Source: Lachnospiraceae bacterium
GTDB taxonomy: Bacteria > Bacillota > Clostridia > Lachnospirales > Lachnospiraceae
Assembly (NCBI GenBank): GCA_009774535.1
Contig: VSNY01000159.1
Span: 1 to 9,070 of the forward strand
Direction: 5' to 3'
DNA length: 9,070 nucleotides
The position numbers were made by a program, and so were the translations under genes. The first letter of the stretch is position 1. Every line of letters starts with the position of its first letter. Shown here one piece after another: positions 1-5,811 of the stretch. Under the pieces are notes generated by a model, which was given only the letters and a program-made list of their open reading frames with translations, did no database searches and was not told the origin of the DNA.

Positions 1-684
1 GTCTACCGCTACTACCAGCAGGGCAACTATATGGGTACGCCGCCGACTTTGCAGGACTTCCGTGAGGAACTGTTAAAGCAGGACGAGCCAGAAGCGCAGG
101 AAATCGCCCTTGCGATTGAGCTTTTCACGGACGGCTCTCTCAATACCTTTGCCAAGCATACGAATGTGGACACTCACAGCCGCCTTATCTGCTACGATAT
201 TCTGGATTTGGGCAAGCAGTTACAGCCTATCGGTATGCTTGTCGTCCTCGACAGTATTTTAAACCGCATCACCCAGAACAGGGCGAAAGGCAGGAACACC
301 TTTATTTTCATTGACGAGATTTATCTGCTCTTTCAGCACGAATACTCGGCAAACTTTCTCTTTACCCTCTGGAAGCGTGTGCGTAAGTACGGGGCGTACT
401 GTACTGGAATCACACAAAATGTGGACGACCTCTTGCAGAGCCATACGGCGAGGACGATGCTTGCCAACAGCGAGTTCATCATCATGCTGAATCAGGCGTC
501 TACGGACAGGATTGAACTAGCGAAGCTCCTTAACATCTCCGATTTGCAGATGAGCTATATCACGAATGTTGGTGCGGGGCAGGGATTATTGAAAGTGGGC
601 AGCTCCCTTGTGCCGTTCGTAAACAAGTTTCCACGCAATACAAAGCTGTATAAGCTGATGACGACGAAATTTGGGGAGTGCTAA
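1..684 (+). CDS. VirB4/TraE-like conjugative transfer ATPase, C-terminal part (5' end outside window)
   Basis: The reading frame is open from base 1, so this is the last 227 residues of a larger protein; VirB4-like ATPases of ICEs are usually around 800 residues. The visible part holds the Walker B region: hydrophobic strand FIFIDE with D105-E106 of the fragment, followed by the ITQN motif (about 137-140) typical of the VirB4/TrwB fold, and then a segment reading MLANSEFIIML. The Walker A loop would lie upstream. By family knowledge the protein is a cytoplasmic, membrane-associated hexameric ATPase that energises the type IV secretion channel during conjugation. The methylase gene follows after four bases, and its Shine-Dalgarno sequence (GGGGAG, 673-678) lies inside this gene's last codons, so the two are probably translationally coupled. 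The family call is firm; the exact TraE/VirB4 subtype is inferred from the neighbourhood. Confidence 0.9.
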   Translation, partial: VYRYYQQGNYMGTPPTLQDFREELLKQDEPEAQEIALAIELFTDGSLNTFAKHTNVDTHSRLICYDILDLGKQLQPIGMLVVLDSILNRITQNRAKGRNTFIFIDEIYLLFQHEYSANFLFTLWKRVRKYGAYCTGITQNVDDLLQSHTARTMLANSEFIIMLNQASTDRIELAKLLNISDLQMSYITNVGAGQGLLKVGSSLVPFVNKFPRNTKLYKLMTTKFGEC

Positions 685-688
685 AAGG

Positions 689-1468
689 ATGGCATTTTTG
701 GAAAGGAATTGTGTTTATCCTGCCGACTGTCTGGAAGTGCTGCGGGGACTTCCAGACAGAAGCGTGGATTTAGTGATTGCTGACCCGCCGTATTACCGCA
801 TGAAAGGGGACTTTGATTTTGTATTCCAGACAGTTTCGGAATATCTGGAATGGTGTCTGGCGTGGGCGGGGGAATGCCATAGGATTTTGAAACCTACGGG
901 TGCGTTTTACTGTTGGGGGAGCTGCCAGATGATAGACAAACTCTCCACACACGTCTTAGACAAGTTTGACTGGATAAAGCGGAATCTGATTGTCTGGAAT
1001 TACAGGACGGGGCGACCTGCGAAAGCGACCTATCGGAATGAAGCGGAGTTCTTGTGGTTTTACAGTAACCCCCTGCATGAAATCAACATTGACGCCGTCC
1101 GCATCCCCTATGATGAGGGCGGCGAAAAAGACAAAAGGAAAAACCAAAAGGGGAAATCCTGCGGAAACGTGTGGGAGTTTCCGAGGATTATGCCTAATTA
1201 TAAAGAAGCAACGGGGCATCCCACGCAGAAGCCAGAGAAACTGGCGGAACGGATGCTGCTTGCAAGCAGCAAGGCGGGCGATTTAGTGGTAATCCCCTTT
1301 GCAGGCTCTGGGAGCGAGGTAGTCCAGTGCATCAAAAACGGGCGTGACTTTATCGCTTCTGAAATCAATGAAGTTTATGTGGAGAATATCATTCTGCCAC
1401 GGCTGCAAAAAGAAACGGCTTGCAGTGTATCGGCACAGGAGAAAGGAGGATTTTTATGTCGGAGATAA
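689..1468 (+). CDS. ICE-borne DNA methylase (N4/N6 type, beta class)
   Basis: This 259-residue S-adenosylmethionine-dependent DNA methyltransferase has the catalytic DPPY motif at residues 32-35 and the cofactor-binding FAGSGS motif at 204-209. HPTQKP (177-182) lies just before the latter. Catalytic motif before cofactor motif is the beta-class order, which methylates exocyclic amino groups of adenine or cytosine. No separate target-recognition domain or restriction endonuclease is visible beside it, so it looks like an orphan methylase. Such genes are common at this place in Tn1549/CTn-like ICEs, where a role in protecting the transferred DNA is often proposed but not shown here. ATG 689 is preferred because GGGGAG lies 10 bases upstream; the in-frame TTG at 671 overlaps the ATPase gene and has no ribosome site. 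The 3' end overlaps the next gene by 13 bases. Confidence 0.88.
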   Translation: MAFLERNCVYPADCLEVLRGLPDRSVDLVIADPPYYRMKGDFDFVFQTVSEYLEWCLAWAGECHRILKPTGAFYCWGSCQMIDKLSTHVLDKFDWIKRNLIVWNYRTGRPAKATYRNEAEFLWFYSNPLHEINIDAVRIPYDEGGEKDKRKNQKGKSCGNVWEFPRIMPNYKEATGHPTQKPEKLAERMLLASSKAGDLVVIPFAGSGSEVVQCIKNGRDFIASEINEVYVENIILPRLQKETACSVSAQEKGGFLCRR

Positions 1469-1860
1469 GGTTTCGCAACACAGCTCACCGTGATTTTTTT
1501 CTGGAAAGTATGATGAAATGCAGGGTAAACGACTGCTATCACAGGGCGTTTTTCTATGTGATGGGGATTGCGGGGGAAACAAGGCAGAACATCAATGCCA
1601 TGTTCGATTTTAAGACGGACTGCATCAAGCCAGAGGGGATGCACGGCGGATGGCAGACAAGCGGAACGGTCAAGGTCTGCCACCTTGCCTTTAACCTCTG
1701 GAACGGTTACGCCGAGGAGGGGCGTGAGAAACTCTTTACGCCAGAGGAATTGTTCTGCTGCGAGTTCGCCCCGTATTTCATGGAGGGCATCAAGGCACGG
1801 TATCCCGAATATTGCAGGGACTTACCCACGCCCAAGAAGCAGGCGGAGCATACACGTTAA
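1456..1860 (+). CDS. DUF6075 family ICE protein
   Basis: This is a small cytoplasmic protein of 134 residues with no signal peptide or membrane segment. It begins MSEIRFRN and contains the conserved-looking segments HRAFFYVMGIAG, an aromatic and acidic middle (HGGWQTSGTV), and LFNPEE-like LFTPEELFCCEFAPYF. From memory this matches DUF6075, a family of unknown function found in conjugative elements of Clostridia, usually between the methylase and the sortase. ATG 1456 is chosen because AAGGAGGA (1443-1450) sits six bases upstream; an upstream in-frame start at 1420 lacks such a site. The start lies inside the methylase gene (13-base overlap), which suggests coupled translation. Function is unknown; a role in conjugation is inferred only from position. 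Confidence 0.72.
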   Translation: MSEIRFRNTAHRDFFLESMMKCRVNDCYHRAFFYVMGIAGETRQNINAMFDFKTDCIKPEGMHGGWQTSGTVKVCHLAFNLWNGYAEEGREKLFTPEELFCCEFAPYFMEGIKARYPEYCRDLPTPKKQAEHTR

Positions 1861-1874
1861 AAATTAAAAATGAA

Positions 1875-2666
1875 ATGCCTATGATTTTTAAAAACTATAA
1901 AACCATTCTCTGTACCGCCGCCGCTGTTACCTTTTTAGGAGCAGCGGTTTTTTGCGGCTTTAAGATTTACAGCCATTACCAGCAGATAGACGAGCAGACG
2001 GAAGTCTTTGCGGAGATTGCCGAGGTCGTGGAGAACGCCGAGCCAGAGGAAGAACCGCCAAAAGATAAGGATGCGCCAGTCAGCGAGGGCGAGGATATAT
2101 TGGCAAAATACAAAGAGCTGTATTTGCAGAATGAGGATATGGTCGGTTGGATTGCCATTGACGGAACAGGCATCAACTACCCTGTCATGCAGAGCAAGAA
2201 CAATCCCAACTTCTATCTGAAGCACAGCTTTGAAAAGGAATACAGCGATTTGGGAGTGCCGTATATCCAAGAGGACTGCGACCTTGCGGCAAGTGATAAT
2301 CTGGTTATCTACGGACACCACATCAAAGGCGGCAGGATGTTCGGGGCGTTGGAAGATTATAAATCCAAGAGCTTTTATGAGAAACACAGGAATATCCAGT
2401 TTGACACCCTCACGGAGCAGGCAGAGTATGAAATTATTGCTGTTTTTAAGACCGTGGCGTACAGCTCGGAGGGCTACCGCTACTATGATTTTGTCAATGC
2501 GGAGAATGAAAAAGAATTTAATGCCTTTGTCGGGAAGTGTAAGGAACTTGCCTTGTATGATACGGGCGTGACCGCTGAATATGGGGATAAGCTCATTACC
2601 CTGTCCACCTGCGAATACTCCGCACAGAACGGCAGGCTTGCCGTGGTGGCGAAAAAAGCAGACTGA
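1875..2666 (+). CDS. Class B sortase
   Basis: This is a 263-residue membrane-anchored cysteine transpeptidase. A short basic N-terminus is followed by one membrane helix (about residues 10-31), an acidic linker rich in Glu/Pro (about 45-70), and the sortase barrel. The catalytic residues are visible: YGHH at 146-149 (H148 the likely catalytic His), TLSTC ending in C246, and R254. The TLSTC motif is typical of class B. By family knowledge it joins proteins bearing a C-terminal sorting signal to peptidoglycan or to each other; in ICEs of this type the usual partner is encoded further downstream and is not in the window. The start is uncertain: ATG 1875 and ATG 1881 are both possible and neither has a good Shine-Dalgarno sequence. 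The gene starts 14 bases after DUF6075, so re-initiation is likely. Class call is firm. Confidence 0.9.
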   Translation: MPMIFKNYKTILCTAAAVTFLGAAVFCGFKIYSHYQQIDEQTEVFAEIAEVVENAEPEEEPPKDKDAPVSEGEDILAKYKELYLQNEDMVGWIAIDGTGINYPVMQSKNNPNFYLKHSFEKEYSDLGVPYIQEDCDLAASDNLVIYGHHIKGGRMFGALEDYKSKSFYEKHRNIQFDTLTEQAEYEIIAVFKTVAYSSEGYRYYDFVNAENEKEFNAFVGKCKELALYDTGVTAEYGDKLITLSTCEYSAQNGRLAVVAKKAD

Positions 2667-2704
2667 CATGACCGCAAATCTTCTGGGAAAGGAGGTCGGA
2701 TTTT

Positions 2705-4531
2705 ATGGCTGATATAAAGACCAGAGATGCGGTCAAAGGTACGATTAAAACTTTAGACAAAGCCGCCATAGCAGGCAGTCGAATGAAATCCGCTTACGCT
2801 AAGACAAAGGACAAGGCGGAGCAGGGATATTATGCAGAGGAAAATTCCCCCACGGAATATGCCGCCGACAAGGTTTCCCATGCTTCGGGACGTATCAAGG
2901 ACGAGGGCATCCACCAATTCAATAAGCAGGGGCAGAAAAACGCCGAAGCCACAAGAGAGAATATCGGTAAAGTAAAGGATAAAATCGCCGACTTTAAGGC
3001 AAAGCGGGCGAAGAAAGCCGCAGAGCAGAAAACAATGCGGAATAAGGCAGGACAAAACGCCATGCGTACAATGGGACAGGACGGCTTGCAGGAAATACAA
3101 GGGACTGCAAGCCGTCCCGCTGTTTCTGCTACTCATTCTACTCCTGTCAAGACCGAAACGCCCCAGACGGCGGCAAACTCACTAATAAAGACCAGACAAC
3201 AGGGAAAGCGGACGATAAAGACAACCGCCAGAAATGCGGAAAAGTCCGTCAAGACCACAGCAAAAGGGACGGTCAAGGCGACGGAAAAAGGCGTGAAAAC
3301 TGCAAAGGCGACATCCAAGACAGCGATTAAGACCACGGAGCAGACTGCAAAGGCGGCGCAGAAAACGGCGAAAGCATCTGCCAAAGCCGCCCAGAAAGCG
3401 GCGCAGACGGCAAAAGCCACTGCAAAGGCGACAGCCGAAGCGACGAAAGCCACGGTCAAGGCTACCATTGCGGCGGTCAAGGCAATCATAGCGGGGACAA
3501 AAGCGTTGATTTCTGCCCTTATCGCGGGCGGCTGGATTGCCATTGTGATAATCATTATCGTCGTCCTGCTTGGGTGCGCCGTTTCCCTGTTCGGGGGCGG
3601 CAGCGACAGCACTTCCTATACCCCTGTCAGTGCGGAAGTGGAAGCCTACACGCCGCTGATACAAAAGTATGTGAAGCAGTACGGCATCCCCGAATATGTG
3701 GAGCTTATCAAGGCGGTGATGATGCAGGAAAGCGGTGGACGTGGACTTGACCCGATGCAGGCGGCGGAGGGGAGCTTCAACAAGAGATACCCCCATGAGC
3801 CGAACGGCATCAAAGACCCCGAATATTCCATCGAGTGCGGCGTGCAGGAACTGAAAGCCGCCCTTGTTTCAGCCGAGGTGGAGAACCCGATTGATATGGA
3901 GCGCATCAAGCTCGCCTTGCAGGGCTACAACTTCGGCAACGGGTATATTTCATGGGCAAAGACCAACTACGGCGGCTATTCCTATGCAAATGCGGTGGAG
4001 TTTTCCGCTATGCAGGCACAGCGGCTCGGTTGGGAGAAATACGGCGACACGCAGTACCCCGCCCATGTGCTGCGCTACTATCCATACGGGAGGGCGTTTA
4101 CAAGCGGAGGAAACCAAGCCATTGTGGAGGTTGCATTGACGCAGCTCGGCAACGAGGGAGGTCAGCCTTATTGGAGCTGGTACGGCTTTGGCGGGCGTGT
4201 AGAATGGTGCGCCTGCTTCACATCGTGGTGCGCCGACCAGTGCGGCTATCTGGAAAGCGGCATTATCCCGAAATTCTCCCTCTGCTCGGATGGTGTAAAC
4301 TGGTTTAAGGGCAAAGGACAATGGCAGGACAAGAACTATGAGCCGCAGGCAGGCGACCTTATTTTCTTTGATTGGGGGAGCGACGGCTCAATCGACCATG
4401 TGGGAATCGTAGAAAAATGCGAGAATGGGACGGTCTACACCGTGGAGGGCAACTCTGGGGATGCCTGCAAACAGCAGAGCTATCCAGTCGGGAGCGGCTC
4501 TATCTACGGTTACGGATGCCCTGCCTATTGA
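2705..4531 (+). CDS. CD1108-type mobile element cell-wall hydrolase (lysozyme-like plus CHAP domain)
   Basis: This 608-residue protein probably cuts peptidoglycan to let the conjugation apparatus cross the wall, like Tn916 Orf14. Residues 1-145 are charged and helical, and about 155-260 form a low-complexity Ala/Lys/Thr stretch. A membrane helix covers about 275-296. Outside the membrane, about 312-462 is a lysozyme/transglycosylase-like domain with catalytic candidate E342 in QESGG and a YNFGNGY segment. Residues 470-608 are a CHAP/NlpC-like amidase or endopeptidase domain with C502 (WCACFTSW), H565 (DHVGIVE) and N583 (EGNSGD) as the likely triad. AAAGGAGGT at 2688-2696 precedes ATG 2705. 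The C-terminus (IYGYGCPAY) looks native, so the gene is intact. In related ICEs DUF4315 and DUF4366/CD1107 genes normally follow; here a different module begins, which marks a junction. Confidence 0.88.
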   Translation: MADIKTRDAVKGTIKTLDKAAIAGSRMKSAYAKTKDKAEQGYYAEENSPTEYAADKVSHASGRIKDEGIHQFNKQGQKNAEATRENIGKVKDKIADFKAKRAKKAAEQKTMRNKAGQNAMRTMGQDGLQEIQGTASRPAVSATHSTPVKTETPQTAANSLIKTRQQGKRTIKTTARNAEKSVKTTAKGTVKATEKGVKTAKATSKTAIKTTEQTAKAAQKTAKASAKAAQKAAQTAKATAKATAEATKATVKATIAAVKAIIAGTKALISALIAGGWIAIVIIIIVVLLGCAVSLFGGGSDSTSYTPVSAEVEAYTPLIQKYVKQYGIPEYVELIKAVMMQESGGRGLDPMQAAEGSFNKRYPHEPNGIKDPEYSIECGVQELKAALVSAEVENPIDMERIKLALQGYNFGNGYISWAKTNYGGYSYANAVEFSAMQAQRLGWEKYGDTQYPAHVLRYYPYGRAFTSGGNQAIVEVALTQLGNEGGQPYWSWYGFGGRVEWCACFTSWCADQCGYLESGIIPKFSLCSDGVNWFKGKGQWQDKNYEPQAGDLIFFDWGSDGSIDHVGIVEKCENGTVYTVEGNSGDACKQQSYPVGSGSIYGYGCPAY

Positions 4532-4543
4532 TGGCAGAATGGG

Positions 4544-4573
4544 TAAAAGAAAAACCAGGGGTCAATCCTCTGG
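4544..4573 (-). terminator. Intrinsic terminator of the XRE gene, possibly bidirectional
   Basis: The arms CCAGGGG (4555-4561) and CCTCTGG (4567-4573) form a 7-bp hairpin with a 5-base loop. Read on the minus strand it is followed by TTTTTCTTTTA (complement of 4544-4554), a good U tract, with one A-C mismatch in the stem. On the plus strand the mismatch becomes a G-U pair, but the following tract (CTGCTCTTTT) is weaker. It lies between two convergent genes, the CD1108-type hydrolase and the XRE regulator, so it may serve both. The TGA stop of the XRE gene falls within the loop. Confidence 0.65.
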
Positions 4574-4924
4574 CTGCTCTTTTGCCTTACATAGCCCGTT
4601 TACAGTTGCTTCTACAATCGACAGTTCTTTGTCGTCCAGTTGGTCGAGCATAGCATCCAAACGTCTGCGGACAGAGCTTTTTTTGGTTTTTTCCCCAGTA
4701 TGTATATGTTCGTCAACCGATACATCGAACATTGTAATAAGTTGGAGAAACAGCTCTATGCTTGGATATTGCCCCTCGTTTTCGACAGCTTGAAGATGTC
4801 TTGGATTATAGTCGATGATATTTGCAAGCTGTTCTCTGGTTACACCTTGAGCTTTACGGGCTTTTTTGATTGCCAGCCCTAGCGGTCTGAAATCAAAGTC
4901 AAAATCGTTGTTTCTTTTGTCCAT
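4562..4924 (-). CDS. XRE-family helix-turn-helix transcriptional regulator
   Basis: This 120-residue DNA-binding protein has a helix-turn-helix domain over about residues 15-72. The pattern is LGLAIKKARKAQGVTREQLA, then a recognition helix NPRHLQAVEN and the PSIELFLQLITMF helix. After a short linker the C-terminus (about 80-120, RRRLDAMLDQLDDKELSIVEA) is a likely dimerisation helix pair. Similar small regulators that start with a D/F-rich segment and FGLAIKKAR are common in clostridial ICEs, where they are thought to control element genes; that link is from memory. CAT at 4922-4924 gives the ATG, and AGGTGG lies on the minus strand about 7 bases before it. The gene is convergent to the conjugation operon and divergent from the TetR gene. 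The 22-bp repeat array at 4970-5040 starts 45 bases upstream of the start codon and is its most likely operator, suggesting autoregulation. Confidence 0.82.
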   Translation of the reverse strand: MDKRNNDFDFDFRPLGLAIKKARKAQGVTREQLANIIDYNPRHLQAVENEGQYPSIELFLQLITMFDVSVDEHIHTGEKTKKSSVRRRLDAMLDQLDDKELSIVEATVNGLCKAKEQPED

Positions 4925-4961
4925 AAGTTCACCACCTGTTCTTTGAATTGTTTACCTTTAC

Positions 4962-4990
4962 ATTTTACAGAGATGTAATCTCCTATTAAA
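4962..4990 (-). promoter_or_regulatory. Candidate promoter of the XRE gene
   Basis: On the minus strand, TAAAAT (4967 down to 4962) could be a -10 box and TTTAAT (4990 down to 4985) a weak -35 box, 17 bases apart. The first 22-bp repeat unit covers the spacer and the -35 box, so a protein bound there would block transcription. The -35 box matches consensus at only three of six positions, so this is tentative. Confidence 0.35.
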
Positions 4991-5040
4991 CGATGTGAAA
5001 TCTCCTATAATGAGAGATGTAATCTCCTATTACGAGAGAT
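4970..5040. repeat. Tandem 22-bp operator-like repeats (three full units and a half unit)
   Basis: Units start at 4970, 4992, 5014 and 5036, an exact 22-bp period. Units 1 and 3 each begin with the perfect dyad GAGAT-GTA-ATCTC (4970-4982 and 5014-5026) and share 19 of 22 bases. Unit 2 keeps the right part (ATCTCCTAT at 5000-5008) but has GATGTGA in place of the left arm. Unit 4 has only the left arm GAGAT (5036-5040). ATCTCCTAT recurs at 4978, 5000 and 5022. A spacing of about two helical turns puts every dyad on the same face of the DNA, as expected for cooperative binding. It is probably the operator of the adjacent XRE regulator. Confidence 0.8.
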
Positions 5041-5121
5041 AAAAAAGCTATTTTTTGAAAATGGAGGAATTAACAAGGAGCGTGTGATTTGTGAATATTT
5101 TGTAAATCCGTAAGTAACGAC

Positions 5122-5150
5122 TTGACAAAGAGAGAAAAAATCCGTATAAT
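5122..5150 (+). promoter_or_regulatory. Strong sigma-A-type promoter of the tetR gene
   Basis: TTGACA (5122-5127) and TATAAT (5145-5150) both match the vegetative consensus perfectly, with the ideal 17-base spacer. Transcription would start about 5157, within the inverted repeat that overlaps the end of the -10 box. A 9-base direct repeat AAATCCGTA occurs at 5104-5112 and 5138-5146, flanking the -35 box. Because the promoter is so strong, control must come from a repressor, most simply the TetR protein itself. Confidence 0.9.
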
Positions 5151-5165
5151 GAACAAAGGTTCAAT
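5148..5165. promoter_or_regulatory. Putative TetR operator O1 at the tetR promoter
   Basis: The inverted repeat AATGAA-CAAAGG-TTCAAT is one mismatch away from a perfect 6-6-6 palindrome. It overlaps the last three bases of the -10 box and the probable transcription start. The same motif in opposite orientation (ATTGAA, two bases, TTTGTTCA) recurs at 5774-5791 before the CDF gene. Position and repetition suggest a site for the TetR dimer encoded just downstream. Confidence 0.65.
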
Positions 5166-5180
5166 AATGGAGTGTGAGAA

Positions 5181-5747
5181 ATGGCTCAAGTTCTGAAAGA
5201 TGAAATAAGGGAAAACATATTAAAGGCTGCTTTACAGGAGTTTTTTGATAAGGGATATAAATCGGCTGCTATGCGGAATATTGCTCAGCAAGCTAAAATC
5301 CCCACAGGACTTATTTATTCCTACTACGAAAATAAAGAAACTCTTTTTGATGCAGTTCTACGACCTGTCCTATATGATTGGGAACGGGTACTAACCGCAG
5401 GAGAAGAAGATAAAAGCGGACATACAAATAACGAAATTTATGGACTTAGCAAGGCAGAAGCCGAATGTATATTAAATCTTTTTGACCATCGGAAGGAGTT
5501 TATCATTTTGATTGATAAGAGCGATGGCACAAAATATGAGAATGAAAAGGAACGCTTTATTAAGGACATAGAAGAACATTTGAATAAGCATCGGAACGAT
5601 GACATTGATGAAATATTTTCACATATTATTGCAAATAATTTTGTGGATGGATTGATGCAGATTATGTATCATTATAAAAGAAAGGAATGGGCGGTTATGA
5701 TATTACATAAACTATCAAAAATGTATTTGTCGGGAATTGGTCTTTAG
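5181..5747 (+). CDS. TetR/AcrR family transcriptional repressor
   Basis: This 188-residue protein has the classic TetR N-terminal DNA-binding domain at about 7-56. A first helix (ENILKAALQEFFDKGY) is followed by a helix-turn-helix at about 29-49 (AAMRNIAQQAKIPTGLIYSYY) and the conserved YENKETLF end. The remaining 130 residues are the divergent, helical ligand-binding and dimer domain, which gives no clue to the ligand. By family knowledge such proteins repress efflux genes until a toxic compound binds. GGAG (5169-5172) lies eight bases before ATG 5181. It is divergent from the XRE gene and precedes the CDF, MATE and DtxR-like genes in the same direction. Matching inverted repeats at 5148-5165 and 5774-5791 suggest it represses both itself and the efflux genes. 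The last codons and TAG stop form part of a terminator hairpin. Confidence 0.9.
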   Translation: MAQVLKDEIRENILKAALQEFFDKGYKSAAMRNIAQQAKIPTGLIYSYYENKETLFDAVLRPVLYDWERVLTAGEEDKSGHTNNEIYGLSKAEAECILNLFDHRKEFIILIDKSDGTKYENEKERFIKDIEEHLNKHRNDDIDEIFSHIIANNFVDGLMQIMYHYKRKEWAVMILHKLSKMYLSGIGL

Positions 5748-5763
5748 ACCAGTTCCTTTTTTT
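5733..5763 (+). terminator. Intrinsic terminator at the end of tetR
   Basis: GGAATTGGTC (5733-5742) pairs with GACCAGTTCC (5747-5756) through a 4-base TTTA loop; nine pairs are Watson-Crick and one is G-U. Seven T residues follow (5757-5763). The stem begins within the last tetR codons, and the TAG stop (5745-5747) lies at the loop. It should end most tetR transcripts, so the CDF gene either has its own promoter or depends on read-through. Confidence 0.85.
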
Positions 5764-5773
5764 ATCGAACAAT

Positions 5774-5791
5774 ATTGAATTTTTGTTCAAT
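5774..5791. promoter_or_regulatory. Putative TetR operator O2 upstream of the CDF gene
   Basis: The perfect inverted repeat ATTGAA-TTTTTG-TTCAAT lies between the tetR terminator and the CDF ribosome binding site (AAAGGAGAG, 5796-5804). It shares TGAA-N6-TTCA and 14 of 16 core bases with the site at 5148-5165 read on the other strand. No convincing -35/-10 pair was found around it, so it may block a weak promoter or elongating polymerase. Confidence 0.6.
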
Positions 5792-5811
5792 TTTGAAAGG
5801 AGAGATATTAT

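Noticed and set aside
671..688. TTG 671 as the methylase start
   Set aside because: It lies inside the ATPase gene without a ribosome site, whereas ATG 689 has GGGGAG at the right distance.
1935..2669. A 244-residue minus-strand frame opposite the sortase gene
   Set aside because: It lies codon-aligned opposite a clearly identified sortase, has no ribosome site or recognisable motif, and reads as a hydrophobic mirror of it.
3133..3612. A minus-strand Ala/Val-rich frame opposite the hydrolase gene
   Set aside because: It is the complement of the Ala/Lys/Thr low-complexity region; the repetitive composition keeps the opposite frames open.
4970..5040. The 22-bp repeats as a small CRISPR array
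   Set aside because: The units abut with no unique spacers, they are shorter than CRISPR repeats, and no cas gene is present. An operator array fits better.
5764..5811. A manganese (yybP-ykoY) riboswitch before the CDF gene
   Set aside because: The gap after the tetR terminator is under 50 bases, too short for the roughly 100-base riboswitch, and its conserved loops are not seen.
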